Source: Azonexus hydrophilus (GTDB taxonomy: Bacteria > Pseudomonadota > Gammaproteobacteria > Burkholderiales > Rhodocyclaceae). From it: DNA of 64,000 nt. The translations under genes and the position numbers were made by a program. Shown piece after piece: positions 33,272 through 43,357 of the stretch. Within the stretch, counting starts at the first letter, position 1. Each line of letters begins with the position of its first letter. The notes beneath the pieces were generated by a model. The model worked only from the letters and a program-made list of their open reading frames with translations. It ran no database searches and was not told the DNA's origin. The stretch is taken from contig NZ_MTHD01000006.1 of assembly GCF_001956855.1 (NCBI RefSeq), positions 62,001 through 126,000 on the forward strand. The letters run 5' to 3'.

Positions 33272-36200
33272 ATGCCACTTCGCCGCCTGCAATTCCTGCT
33301 GCTCTTCTTCATACCAGTGGTGCTGGGCATTGCCACAGCGTTCATGTTTGGCTGGCAGACGCTGGAAAAGCACCAGCAGGACAACCACCGGATGGTCTCG
33401 GCGCAGGCCGACGATCTGCGCATGCAGGCAACCGCCGGCCACCTCGCACTGGACATGCAGCGCATCCAGACCATGCTGGTCGAGGTATTACGCGGTGCCC
33501 GCAGCGGCGACGCCGACGAAGCCAGCATTTACCGCGTGCATACACGCGTGGTCGACTCGCTGGCCGATCTCGAAAGCCAGTTGGTGAAACTGCACGCGGG
33601 GAATCCTTACCCCGATCTCGACGAAGCCTTTCGCCGGGGCCACGAGGCCTTTTCCGAATATCGCATGCAGGCGGTATCGACCACGGATCTCGTCGCCATC
33701 GATCCCGGTGTTGCCGGCCAGCATGTCGAGAACGCCTACTTGCGTTACATGGCCTTCACCACCCAGATGCATCACCTGTCGTCCAGCCTGACCCAGGCTT
33801 CGCTGACCCGCATGGAAGATGGCGAAAAGCGGCTGCGGGAAAACATGGACAGCGCCGCCATGACCGCCTGGCTGCTTTTCTTCCTGATGGTGCTGCTGTG
33901 GCTGGCGCTGATCTGGACCACCTCCCGTTTTCTGGCCACCGTCTCCGGCGCATTGACCCGTCTTGGCAGGCATCATGCGCTGGAGAGCAACGAAATCGAG
34001 GAATTGCGCCAGGTCCGCGGCTTTTTCCTGAAGGATCTGGCGACTGCCACCCTCGCCTTCGGCGAGAGTCTGCTCGGCCGGGAAAAAGCAGAGAACAAGT
34101 TGCGCAACGAACGCCAGCAACTGACATTGCTGGTCCGCAGCATGCCCGATCTGGTCTGGTTCAAGGATGCCGAAGGCCGCTACCGGCGCTGCAATCCACG
34201 CTTTGAAAGCTTTGTCGGCAAACCCGAGAGCGAGATTGTCGGCAAGACCGATCTCGAGCTGTTTCCGACCGGCGACGCCGAGAGTTATCAGGAACGCGAC
34301 CGACGTGCAGCCGAGTCAGACGAGCCGGTCGCGCATCAGGAATGGCGCACTTTCCAGGACGGCCACCGGGAACTGCAGACCATTCACAAGATCGCCGTGC
34401 GCGACGAACATGGCCGACTGTTCGGTGTCCTCGGCATCGGCCGTGACATCACGGCGGAACATACGGCCCAGGAAGAAGTCCGGGCCAGCCAGAAGGCACT
34501 GGAACGGACCCAGGCCATTGCCCGTATCGGCAGCTGGATTTTCGATTTCGGCAACGACTCGTTGACCGGCTCGGAGGAGGCTGCCAGCATCCTGGGCATC
34601 TCGCTGCACCAGTCGAAGAACTGGCTTGACCTCCTGCAGAGCGTGGAAAGCGCTGATCGCCAGCAGGTGCTCGACAACTGGCGTGCAGCGCAAAAAAGCG
34701 GAATTTTCGATGTCGAACACCGGATCCGCAGCGGCGAAGTCCACAAGTGGGTACGCCAGCGCGCCGAAATCGAGTTCGCGCCAACCGGCAAACCCTTGCG
34801 CGCCATCGGCATGGTTCAGGACATTTCCTCGATCAAGGCGGCGACCGAAGCCTTGCGCCGCCGAGAGGAGCTTTTTTCGACCATCGTCGGCCAGGCCGAC
34901 CACGGCATATTGCTGCTTGACCTGAAAAGCATGGGCTTCATCGAGTTCAACGATGCAGCCTGCAAACACCTTGGCTACTCGCGCGAGGAATTCGCTGCCC
35001 TCGACATCCATGCCATCCAGGCCGATGCCACGGAACGGGCCAACGTCGAACGCAACGTCCAGAACCTGCTGGAACATGGCGGTTCCGCCTTCGAAAAACG
35101 CTACCGTTGCAAGGACGGCACAATCCGCAACTTCTGGCTGTCCGTCAAGCCGATCCGCATGGAAGACAACATGCAGGCGGCCGTGGTGTGGACCGACATC
35201 ACCGAACGCAAACAGGCGGAAAAGGACCTGGAACGCTATCGCAACCATCTCGAGGAACTGGTTACCGAGCGTACCGTCGAACTCGCCGAGGCACGCGACG
35301 CCGCGCAGGCGGCCAGCCGCTCCAAGAGCGCCTTCCTCGCCAACATGAGCCACGAGATCCGTACCCCGATGAACGCCATCATCGGCCTGACCCTGATGCT
35401 CCGGCGCGAAATCGGTGACCCACGCCATGCCCAGCAGCTCGACAAGGTCACCGGTGCAGCCAACCATCTGCTCGGGATCATCAACGACATTCTCGATTTC
35501 TCGAAAATCGAAGCCGGCAAGATGTCGCTGGAGCCAACCGACTTCGATATCGACCGCATCGTCAGCAATGCCTGTGCATTGGTCGCTGAAAAGGCACAGG
35601 CCAAAGGCCTGGAACTGGTCGCCGACATCTCCGCCCTGCCGCCCGCCTTGCATGGCGACGGCCTGCGCCTCGGCCAGGTACTGATCAATTTCATCAGTAA
35701 CGCCGTCAAGTTCACCGAGCACGGCAGCGTCATTGTTCGCGGCATGATCGTCGACGACCGCCAGGAAAGCCTGCTGATCCGCTTCGAGGTTCAGGATACC
35801 GGCATCGGCATGACGGCGGAGCAGCAGACCCGAATGTTCCGCGCCTTCGAGCAGGCCGATGCGTCGACGACCCGACGCTACGGTGGCACCGGTCTGGGGC
35901 TGGCCATCACGCGTCGCCTGGTGGACCTGATGGGCGGTCATGTCGGCGTTGTCAGCCAGTCCGGCAAGGGCAGCACTTTCTGGATCGAACTGCCGTTTGG
36001 CAAGGTTGCCGGATTCAGCCGGCGCAACAGCGAACAGATCCTGCCCGCCGGGACCCGGGCATTGGTCGTCGACGACGTCGAGGACGCCCGCAGCTCGGTC
36101 GCTGCCGTGCTGAGCGAACTGGGCGCGCGTCCGCAATGCCTGGCTTCGGGTCAGGAAGCCCTGGACTTGATCGCTGCTGCCGACGCCGCCGGCGATCCCT

Positions 36201-37549
36201 TCGGTTTGATCCTCCTCGACTGGCAGATGCCCGGAATGGACGGTCTCGAGATCGGCCGCCGCCTGCACGCCATGGCCCTGAACAAACGCCCGCAAACCTT
36301 CCTGGTCAGCGGCACCCTCGGCGCACCACGTACGGAACTCACAACTTTCGGCTTCGCCGGTTTCATTCCCAAGCCGATGACACCATCCAGCCTGCTGGTC
36401 GCCATCGAACGTTTCCATGACCAGATCGACCACGCTTCGCCAACAGGACACACAGCGGCGGCGAACAACGACATCGGACAATTACGCCGGCAGTTGAAGG
36501 GCTACCACGTGCTGCTGGCGGAAGACAACCTGCTCAATCAGGAAGTCGCGATCGACATGCTGCGCCAGGTCGACCTGCAGGTCGATGTTGCCGACGATGG
36601 CTGCGAAGCCGTTGAAATGGCCGGTGACACTGCCTACGACCTGATCCTGCTCGACATCCAGATGCCGAACATGGATGGCCTGGAAGCTGCCCAGCGAATC
36701 CGCCGCCTGCCAGCGCATGCGACGACACCGATCCTGGCAATGACCGCCAATGCCTTCGATGAGGATCGTGAGACCACGCTGGCTGCCGGCATGAACGAGC
36801 ACATTGCCAAACCGGTGGAGCCAGCCGTCCTGTATGACGCGATCCTGCGCTGGCTGAAGGCTGGCAAGGACGTCGCCACGGCCGCCTCGATCACGCCGCA
36901 GGCGAATGCGGCCAAGGGCGATACCCGGGGACTGGAATCCCTGCCGGGACTCGACAGCAAGCTCGGACTACGCTCGACTCTCGGTCAGGCCGACCGGCTG
37001 TGGCGGCTGCTGGAACAGTTCGGCAACACGCATCGCGACGGTGCCGCCCGGATCACCGCCATGCTGGCGGAAAACGACCAGAACGCTGCACGCCGGCTGG
37101 CCCACTCACTGAAAGGATCCGCGGCAACCCTTGGACTGCTCGGCATTTCGGTGAAAGCCGGAGAAATCGAACGGGCCATTGTCGAGCAACGACCGGATAA
37201 TGAAATCTCGGAACGAATCGCTGCGCTGGCCAGCCATATCGATGAATTCTGCAGTGCTTTCTCGGCGCTGCGTGCCGGCGACACCGGGACGCGCCCTGCT
37301 GCCCCCGAAGAGGCCGTCGACTACCCCGGCATCGCCGCTGAAGTCGGCAACCTGCGCCATCTGCTGGCCACCGACGACATTAGCGCACTCAATGCCTTCC
37401 AGCGCCTGAAGCCTGGACTGTCACGCCTCGCCGGCCGTTCGGCCAGCAGGCTGGGCAACGAAATAGAGGACTTTGCCTACGCCGAGGCACTGGCGACACT
37501 GGACGCCATCATTGCTGCCGATCCGGGACTGCAGGACAAGGAAGCCTGA
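33272..37549 (+). CDS. Hybrid sensor kinase with three PAS, two receivers and HPt
   Basis: A 1425-aa inner-membrane histidine kinase. An N-terminal transmembrane helix and a second near residue 200 enclose a periplasmic domain. Three PAS domains follow, then HisKA (MSHEIRTPMNAIIG with the phosphoacceptor His), HATPase (DTGIGM, GGTGLGLAITRRLV), two receiver domains (LLDWQMPGMDG and LLDIQMPNMDG) and a C-terminal HPt (LAHSLKGSAATLG). This is a complete phosphorelay; the HD-GYP regulator two genes upstream is its likely output. A GTG at 33245 is an alternative start. Confidence 0.9.
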   Translation: MPLRRLQFLLLFFIPVVLGIATAFMFGWQTLEKHQQDNHRMVSAQADDLRMQATAGHLALDMQRIQTMLVEVLRGARSGDADEASIYRVHTRVVDSLADLESQLVKLHAGNPYPDLDEAFRRGHEAFSEYRMQAVSTTDLVAIDPGVAGQHVENAYLRYMAFTTQMHHLSSSLTQASLTRMEDGEKRLRENMDSAAMTAWLLFFLMVLLWLALIWTTSRFLATVSGALTRLGRHHALESNEIEELRQVRGFFLKDLATATLAFGESLLGREKAENKLRNERQQLTLLVRSMPDLVWFKDAEGRYRRCNPRFESFVGKPESEIVGKTDLELFPTGDAESYQERDRRAAESDEPVAHQEWRTFQDGHRELQTIHKIAVRDEHGRLFGVLGIGRDITAEHTAQEEVRASQKALERTQAIARIGSWIFDFGNDSLTGSEEAASILGISLHQSKNWLDLLQSVESADRQQVLDNWRAAQKSGIFDVEHRIRSGEVHKWVRQRAEIEFAPTGKPLRAIGMVQDISSIKAATEALRRREELFSTIVGQADHGILLLDLKSMGFIEFNDAACKHLGYSREEFAALDIHAIQADATERANVERNVQNLLEHGGSAFEKRYRCKDGTIRNFWLSVKPIRMEDNMQAAVVWTDITERKQAEKDLERYRNHLEELVTERTVELAEARDAAQAASRSKSAFLANMSHEIRTPMNAIIGLTLMLRREIGDPRHAQQLDKVTGAANHLLGIINDILDFSKIEAGKMSLEPTDFDIDRIVSNACALVAEKAQAKGLELVADISALPPALHGDGLRLGQVLINFISNAVKFTEHGSVIVRGMIVDDRQESLLIRFEVQDTGIGMTAEQQTRMFRAFEQADASTTRRYGGTGLGLAITRRLVDLMGGHVGVVSQSGKGSTFWIELPFGKVAGFSRRNSEQILPAGTRALVVDDVEDARSSVAAVLSELGARPQCLASGQEALDLIAAADAAGDPFGLILLDWQMPGMDGLEIGRRLHAMALNKRPQTFLVSGTLGAPRTELTTFGFAGFIPKPMTPSSLLVAIERFHDQIDHASPTGHTAAANNDIGQLRRQLKGYHVLLAEDNLLNQEVAIDMLRQVDLQVDVADDGCEAVEMAGDTAYDLILLDIQMPNMDGLEAAQRIRRLPAHATTPILAMTANAFDEDRETTLAAGMNEHIAKPVEPAVLYDAILRWLKAGKDVATAASITPQANAAKGDTRGLESLPGLDSKLGLRSTLGQADRLWRLLEQFGNTHRDGAARITAMLAENDQNAARRLAHSLKGSAATLGLLGISVKAGEIERAIVEQRPDNEISERIAALASHIDEFCSAFSALRAGDTGTRPAAPEEAVDYPGIAAEVGNLRHLLATDDISALNAFQRLKPGLSRLAGRSASRLGNEIEDFAYAEALATLDAIIAADPGLQDKEA

Positions 37550-37564
37550 TTGCCAGGCAATCAG
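37546..37564. terminator. Hairpin between hybrid kinase and draT
   Basis: CTGATTGCC-A-GGCAATCAG is a perfect 9-bp inverted repeat at the junction of convergent genes, spanning the kinase stop codon and the draT end. A terminator for both is likely, but no T-run is visible. Confidence 0.45.
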
Positions 37565-38547
37565 ATTGTCGACAACGTGACATCGGCGACGCCGCCGATC
37601 GCCAGGAACTCATCCTCGCCCTGGAGAATGCCGGGCAGCAGCCCGCAATAGAAGAAAATCTTGCTCAGGGGCACGTCGACCGCAAGAATGTAGTCACCGA
37701 ACTCACAGGCGCGGTCACGGCTGCAGGTAAATGAATTCAGGTTGTTGAACAGCAGCGTGTGCCGCCCGCCCTCGCCGCGACTGAGGATTTCGTGGTCGGC
37801 AACGCGGTTGACCCCACGATACAGCGTGACATGACGCGCCCCCGGGTGGCGCCGGGCCAGTTCGTACTGACAGTAGGTATAGACCAGGTCGAACTGGGCT
37901 TCCAGCGCGTTGGTGCCGTACAGACCCTGCGAACGCATTTCCATGTAGCGACCGTAGGCATCGTCCGCCGGATCGCGCAGTGGCTGCCCATGCCAGCGCG
38001 GCAGCAGGCCGAAGCGGGACTCGACCCAGCCCTTGAGCACCGCCCCTTCGCGGCTGTCGGAGTCGAAACTCCAGCCACGGATCATGCGCGCGTAATTGGC
38101 CTTGGCGCGGGCCTTCTGGCCGCCGGTGTAACCCATCTCCTCCAGCCATTCGAGCTGGAAATGTACGGTCAGGTAATCGCGGAAGACCTCTCCACGGGCA
38201 TCCGTCCCGGCCTCGTCGAGCCGGCGGAAGAGATCGCGGTGCAATTCGGCGACGCCATCGAGCAGCAAGGGCGAAGGGTGGCGCTGGTAGGTCAGGCTGC
38301 CAAGCACGACGGCCGGCAGGTTGCAGCGGTTGATCGGCAATCTGGCGCTGCGCGGCAGTGTCGCCTTGTCGGTTGCCCCGGGCGGACGCCCGTGGCTGCC
38401 TGGCAAGGCGCCGGAACGGAGAGTGTCGTCTCCTGAACACGGATTTGTCTCGCTTGTGCTCGCCGCTTTGTCGTCACCCCTACACAAGACAGGGTCTTTG
38501 TCGCAAAGCACCGCCCCGGGGAGTGCCAGACTGTTTTTTGTTTTCAT
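37561..38547 (-). CDS. draT: NAD+-dinitrogen-reductase ADP-ribosyltransferase DraT
   Basis: The enzyme that ADP-ribosylates an arginine of NifH to switch nitrogenase off on ammonium or darkness/energy signals. The conserved N-terminal LPINRCNLPA, ARMIRGWSFDSDSREG, LYRGVNRV and FNNLNSFTCSRDRACEFGD motifs are present. The frame as given is 328 aa, with about 69 residues before the conserved start, whereas family members have roughly 12-30 there. The nifH-side NifA site lies within this extension, so the true start is probably further downstream; no convincing alternative ATG is seen. It diverges from nifH, with draG 19 kb away. Confidence 0.9.
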   Translation of the reverse strand: MKTKNSLALPGAVLCDKDPVLCRGDDKAASTSETNPCSGDDTLRSGALPGSHGRPPGATDKATLPRSARLPINRCNLPAVVLGSLTYQRHPSPLLLDGVAELHRDLFRRLDEAGTDARGEVFRDYLTVHFQLEWLEEMGYTGGQKARAKANYARMIRGWSFDSDSREGAVLKGWVESRFGLLPRWHGQPLRDPADDAYGRYMEMRSQGLYGTNALEAQFDLVYTYCQYELARRHPGARHVTLYRGVNRVADHEILSRGEGGRHTLLFNNLNSFTCSRDRACEFGDYILAVDVPLSKIFFYCGLLPGILQGEDEFLAIGGVADVTLSTI

Positions 38548-38598
38548 TTGAAAATCATCAACTTAGGGTCTGTCAGCCGACCTGGCACGCTACATGCA
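38469..38598 (+). promoter_or_regulatory. NifA UAS plus sigma54 promoter of nifHDK operon
   Basis: TGTCGTCACCCCTACA (38469-38484) is an exact TGT-N10-ACA site. TGGCAC-N5-ATGCA (38583-38598) is the -24/-12 element, 98 bp downstream, with correct GG/GC spacing. Transcription should start near 38609, about 55 bp before nifH. The NifA site lies inside the 5' end of the divergent draT frame. Confidence 0.9.
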
Positions 38599-38651
38599 GA
38601 AGGTCAGTCGCGACACTCACCAATTCCTTTTCAAATCGACTGACAGACTAA

Positions 38652-39560
<909 letters not shown>

Positions 39561-39573
39561 GTATCGCAAGACC

Positions 39574-39595
39574 GGTGACCGTTTCGACGGTCGCC
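39574..39595 (+). other. RNA hairpin between nifH and nifD
   Basis: GGTGACCGT-TTCG-ACGGTCGCC forms a stable stem with a UUCG-type loop and one wobble pair. There is no T-run. Such hairpins after nifH are thought to stabilise the nifH message and give an excess of Fe protein; here that is inferred. Confidence 0.6.
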
Positions 39596-39647
39596 AACTT
39601 CAACCAGTGCGCCGGCCACAGATTGGTGGCGGCGTCAGGAGGAAAAA

Positions 39648-41120
39648 ATGACGACTCTGTCTCGCGAAGAAACCGACGCCCTCATTGCCGAGGTGCTCGA
39701 GGTTTACCCGGAAAAGGCCAAGAAGGACCGTGCTAAGCACCTGGCCGCCAACGACGTTACTGTCGAACAATCGAAGAAGTGCATCACTTCCAACCGCAAG
39801 TCCCTGCCGGGCGTCATGACCATCCGTGGTTGTGCCTACGCCGGTTCCAAGGGCGTGGTCTGGGGTCCGATCAAGGACATGATCCACATCTCGCACGGCC
39901 CCGTCGGCTGCGGTCAGTACTCCCGCGCCGGTCGCCGCAACTACTACGTCGGCACCACCGGTATCGACTCCTTCGGCACGATGAACTTCACTTCCGACTT
40001 TCAGGAAAAGGACATCGTTTTCGGCGGCGACAAGAAGCTGGCCAAGCTGATCGAAGAAGTCGAACAACTGTTCCCGCTGCACAAGGGTATTTCGGTTCAG
40101 TCCGAGTGCCCGATTGGCCTGATCGGTGACGACATCGAGTCGGTCTCCAAGAAGGGCGCTGCCGCCATCGGCAAGCCCATCGTGCCGGTTCGCTGCGAAG
40201 GCTTCCGCGGTGTTTCCCAGTCCCTGGGCCACCACATCGCCAACGACGCGATCCGCGACTGGGTCCTCGACAAGCGCGACGGTCAGCCTTGCGAATCGAC
40301 CCCGTACGACGTCGCCATCATCGGTGACTACAACATCGGTGGCGACGCCTGGGCGACGCGCATCCTGTTGGAAGAGATGGGTCTGCGCGTGACGGCACAG
40401 TGGTCCGGCGACGGCACCATCGCCGAAATGATGAACACGCCGAAGGTCAAGCTGAACCTGCTGCACTGCTACCGTTCGATGAACTACATCTCGCGTCACA
40501 TGGAAGAGAAGTACGGTATTCCCTACATGGAATACAACTTCTTCGGCCCGACGAAGATTGTCGAATCCTGCCGCCGCATCGCCGCTTTCTTCGACGATTC
40601 CATCAAGGAAAAGACCGAAGCCATGATCGCCCGCTACCAGGTGATGATGGATGCCATCATCGCCAAGTACAAGCCGCGTCTGCAGGGCAAGAAGGTCATG
40701 CTGTACGTTGGCGGCCTGCGCCCGCGTCACGTGATCGGCGCCTACGAAGACCTCGGCATGGAAGTCATCGGCACCGGCTACGAATTCGCCCACAACGACG
40801 ACTACGACCGTACGATCAAGGAAATGGGTGATGCCACCCTGCTCTACGACGACGTCACCGGTTTCGAGCTGGAAGAGTTCGTCAAGCGCCTGAAGCCCGA
40901 CATGGTCGGCTCCGGCATCAAGGAAAAGTACATCTTCCAGAAGATGGGTATTCCGCTGCGTCAGATGCACTCCTGGGATTACTCGGGCCCGTACCACGGT
41001 TACGACGGTTTCGCGATCTTCGCCCGTGACATGGACATCGCCCTGTCGAACCCGACGTTCAAGAACCTGACCCCGCCGTGGAAGCAGGTTGCAGCCGAAG
41101 AAGTCAAGAAGGCCGCCTAA
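39648..41120 (+). CDS. nifD: Nitrogenase MoFe protein alpha chain NifD
   Basis: The 490-aa alpha subunit of dinitrogenase, holding FeMo-co and sharing the P-cluster. FeMo-co ligands are the Cys in [14 protein letters not shown] and the His in [13 protein letters not shown]-cluster cysteines lie in [16 protein letters not shown] and [10 protein letters not shown]. The length and sequence are those of standard Mo-nitrogenase, not of the V or Fe-only forms. Second gene of the operon, following a hairpin. Confidence 0.98.
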   Translation: MTTLSREETDALIAEVLEVYPEKAKKDRAKHLAANDVTVEQSKKCITSNRKSLPGVMTIRGCAYAGSKGVVWGPIKDMIHISHGPVGCGQYSRAGRRNYYVGTTGIDSFGTMNFTSDFQEKDIVFGGDKKLAKLIEEVEQLFPLHKGISVQSECPIGLIGDDIESVSKKGAAAIGKPIVPVRCEGFRGVSQSLGHHIANDAIRDWVLDKRDGQPCESTPYDVAIIGDYNIGGDAWATRILLEEMGLRVTAQWSGDGTIAEMMNTPKVKLNLLHCYRSMNYISRHMEEKYGIPYMEYNFFGPTKIVESCRRIAAFFDDSIKEKTEAMIARYQVMMDAIIAKYKPRLQGKKVMLYVGGLRPRHVIGAYEDLGMEVIGTGYEFAHNDDYDRTIKEMGDATLLYDDVTGFELEEFVKRLKPDMVGSGIKEKYIFQKMGIPLRQMHSWDYSGPYHGYDGFAIFARDMDIALSNPTFKNLTPPWKQVAAEEVKKAA

Positions 41121-41139
41121 GCAAATCCTTAAACCTTGT

Positions 41140-41167
41140 GCCGGTCACCGCAGATGAGCGGGGCCGG
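41140..41167 (+). other. RNA hairpin between nifD and nifK
   Basis: GCCGG and CCGGC pair with an inner CCGC/GCGG stem across 28 bp, just before the nifK ribosome-binding site (AAGGAG). It may regulate nifK translation or message stability. Confidence 0.45.
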
Positions 41168-41181
41168 CAAGGAGATCGCAA

Positions 41182-42750
41182 ATGCAAACCGCAGACAACA
41201 TCAAGCCCTGTTACCCGCTGTTCCGCGACGACGACTACAAGAAGAACCTGGCTGAAAAGCGCCAGCAGTTCGAAGAAGGTCACGCCCCGGACAAGGTGTT
41301 CGAAACTTTCATGTGGTCGACCACCCAGGAATACCAGGATCTCAACTTCAAGCGCGAAGCCCTGACCGTTGATCCGGCCAAGGCCTGCCAGCCGCTCGGT
41401 GCCGTCCTCTGCGCCACCGGCTTCCACAAGACCCTGCCCTACGTGCATGGCTCGCAAGGTTGTGTCGCCTACTTCCGCTCCTACTTCAACCGTCACTTCA
41501 AGGAACCGTGCTCCTGCGTTTCCGACTCGATGACGGAAGATGCAGCTGTGTTCGGTGGTCAGAAGAACATGATCGACGGTCTGGAGAACGCCAAGGCGAT
41601 CTACAAACCGGACATGATTGCGGTCTCCACCACCTGCATGGCGGAAGTCATCGGTGACGACCTGAATGCCTTCATCAACAACACCAAGAAGGCCGGCAAC
41701 ATTCCCCAGGAATACCCGGTTCCTTACGCCCATACCCCGTCCTTCGTCGGTTCGCACACGACCGGCTGGGACAACATGGAAGAAGGCATCCTCCGCTACT
41801 TCACGCTGAACAACATGGAAGGCAAGGTTGTCGGCTCGAACAAGAAGGTCAACATCGTTCCTGGCTTCGAGACCTACCTGGGCAACTACCGTGTGATCAA
41901 GCGCATGCTGAGCGAGATGGGCGTTGGCTACACCATGCTCTCCGACCCCTCCGAAGTCTTCGACACCCCGGCTGACGGCGAATTCCGCATGTACGCCGGC
42001 GGCACGACGATGGACGAAGTCAAGGACGCACCGAACGCCTACACGACCATCCTGCTGCAGCCGACCCAGCTGGAAAAGACGAAGAAGTTCGTCGAAGCCA
42101 CCTGGAACCACGAAGTGCCGAAGCTCAACATCCCGATGGGTGTCGAGTGGACCGACGAATTCCTGATGAAGGTTTCCGAAGTCACCGGCCAGCCGATCCC
42201 GGCCTCGCTGGAACTGGAACGCGGTCGCTGCATGGACCTGATCTCCGACAGCCACGCCTGGCTGCACGGCAAGAAGTTCGCCATCTACGGCGACCCGGAC
42301 TTCGTCCTGGGCATGGTCAAGGTCCTGCTCGAAGTCGGCGCCGAGCCGACGCACATCCTGTCGCACAACGCCACCAAGCGTTGGGTCAAGATCGTGCAGA
42401 AGCTGCTCGACTCCAGCCCGTTCGGCGTCAATGGCAAGGTCTATGCCGGCAACGACCTGTGGCACATGCGCAGCCTGTGCTTCACGGACAAGCCGGACTT
42501 CCTGATCGGCAACTCCTACGGCAAGTACATCCAGCGCGACACCCGCTACAAGGGTGAAGAGTTCGAAGTACCGCTGATCCGTATCGGCTTCCCGATCTTC
42601 GACCGTCACCACATGCACCGCGCCACGACCCTGGGCTACGAAGGCATGATGTCCGTGGTCACCCAACTGACGAACGCCGTCCTTGAGCAACTCGACAAGG
42701 AAACGATCGGCATGGGCACCACCGACTACAACTTCGACCTGGTTCGCTAA
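41182..42750 (+). CDS. nifK: Nitrogenase MoFe protein beta chain NifK
   Basis: The 522-aa beta subunit, which shares the P-cluster with NifD. The P-cluster cysteines lie in KACQPLGAVLCATGF, HGSQGCVAYFRSYFNRH and CVSDSMTEDAAVFGG regions. The length is normal for Mo-nitrogenase. AAGGAGATCGCAA precedes the ATG. It is followed by a perfect hairpin before nifT. Confidence 0.98.
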   Translation: MQTADNIKPCYPLFRDDDYKKNLAEKRQQFEEGHAPDKVFETFMWSTTQEYQDLNFKREALTVDPAKACQPLGAVLCATGFHKTLPYVHGSQGCVAYFRSYFNRHFKEPCSCVSDSMTEDAAVFGGQKNMIDGLENAKAIYKPDMIAVSTTCMAEVIGDDLNAFINNTKKAGNIPQEYPVPYAHTPSFVGSHTTGWDNMEEGILRYFTLNNMEGKVVGSNKKVNIVPGFETYLGNYRVIKRMLSEMGVGYTMLSDPSEVFDTPADGEFRMYAGGTTMDEVKDAPNAYTTILLQPTQLEKTKKFVEATWNHEVPKLNIPMGVEWTDEFLMKVSEVTGQPIPASLELERGRCMDLISDSHAWLHGKKFAIYGDPDFVLGMVKVLLEVGAEPTHILSHNATKRWVKIVQKLLDSSPFGVNGKVYAGNDLWHMRSLCFTDKPDFLIGNSYGKYIQRDTRYKGEEFEVPLIRIGFPIFDRHHMHRATTLGYEGMMSVVTQLTNAVLEQLDKETIGMGTTDYNFDLVR

Positions 42751-42757
42751 CCGGATC

Positions 42758-42783
42758 ACCGGCGGAGCTTCGGCTCCGCCGGT
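42758..42783 (+). other. Perfect hairpin between nifK and nifT
   Basis: ACCGGCGGAGC-TTCG-GCTCCGCCGGT is a perfect 11-bp stem with a TTCG loop. It lacks a T-run, so read-through to nifT is expected. It may reduce downstream expression or protect the nifHDK message. Confidence 0.65.
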
Positions 42784-42799
42784 CCTGCAGGAGCGTCAA

Positions 42800-43027
42800 A
42801 TGGCAAACATCATGATCCAGCATGGCCCCAGCGGCGGGCTGGTTTTTTACCTTCCGAAGCGGGATCTGGAAGCCTCCATCGAGTCCATCGAATTCGACAC
42901 CCCGGAAAAATGGGGCGGCGAACTGAAGCTGGACAACGGCGGCACCTACTACATCGATCCGATCGCCAAGCCGCCGCGCCTGCCGATTTCCCTGCGTGCC
43001 AAGCGTCTTGGTGCAGCTGAGGATTAA
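42800..43027 (+). CDS. nifT: NifT/FixU protein
   Basis: A 75-aa NifT/FixU protein of unknown precise function, found directly downstream of nifK in many diazotrophs. It has the typical pattern ...GLVFYLPKRDLEASI...WGGELKLDNGGTYYI. The start is at ATG 42800, after AGGAGCGTCAA. It belongs to the nifHDK transcription unit. Confidence 0.93.
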   Translation: MANIMIQHGPSGGLVFYLPKRDLEASIESIEFDTPEKWGGELKLDNGGTYYIDPIAKPPRLPISLRAKRLGAAED

Positions 43028-43093
43028 GTTTGTTGAACCTGACCGCCCAGCCAGCCAATCAGCCAGCGAAGGGCGGACATAAAGGAGAGCATC

Positions 43094-43285
43094 ATGGCAA
43101 TGAAGATTGATCCCGACATGTGCACCGCCTGTGGCGACTGCAAGCCGGTCTGCCCGACCAAGGCGATCAGCTCCGGCAAGATCTTCTACAAGATCGACGC
43201 CGCCACCTGTACGGAATGCGACGGTCACAACGACACCCCGTTGTGCGTCGACGTCTGTCCGTCCGGCTGCATCGCCCCGGCCTGA
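43094..43285 (+). CDS. 2[4Fe-4S] ferredoxin of nif operon
   Basis: A 63-aa ferredoxin with CTACGDCKPVCP and CTECDGHNDTPLCVDVCP motifs, similar in type to FdxN but shorter at the C terminus. It lies between nifT and the NafY-like gene and so in the nifH operon. It probably feeds electrons to nitrogenase or to cofactor assembly. AAAGGAGAGCATC precedes the ATG. Confidence 0.93.
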   Translation: MAMKIDPDMCTACGDCKPVCPTKAISSGKIFYKIDAATCTECDGHNDTPLCVDVCPSGCIAPA

Positions 43286-43357
43286 GTCTTGAGCCGAGCG
43301 CCGGCACCCGCGCAAGCGCTGCCGGCACTCCACTGAAGACCCAGCCAGGAGCCCATC

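Noticed and set aside
34316-36481. 721-codon open frame on the minus strand
   Set aside because: Antisense shadow of the hybrid kinase, whose domains are all recognisable on the plus strand.
38503-38527. TGGCAC-like sequence on the minus strand as a sigma54 promoter for draT
   Set aside because: The GC of the -12 box is one base too far from the -24 GG, and the element lies within the draT frame.
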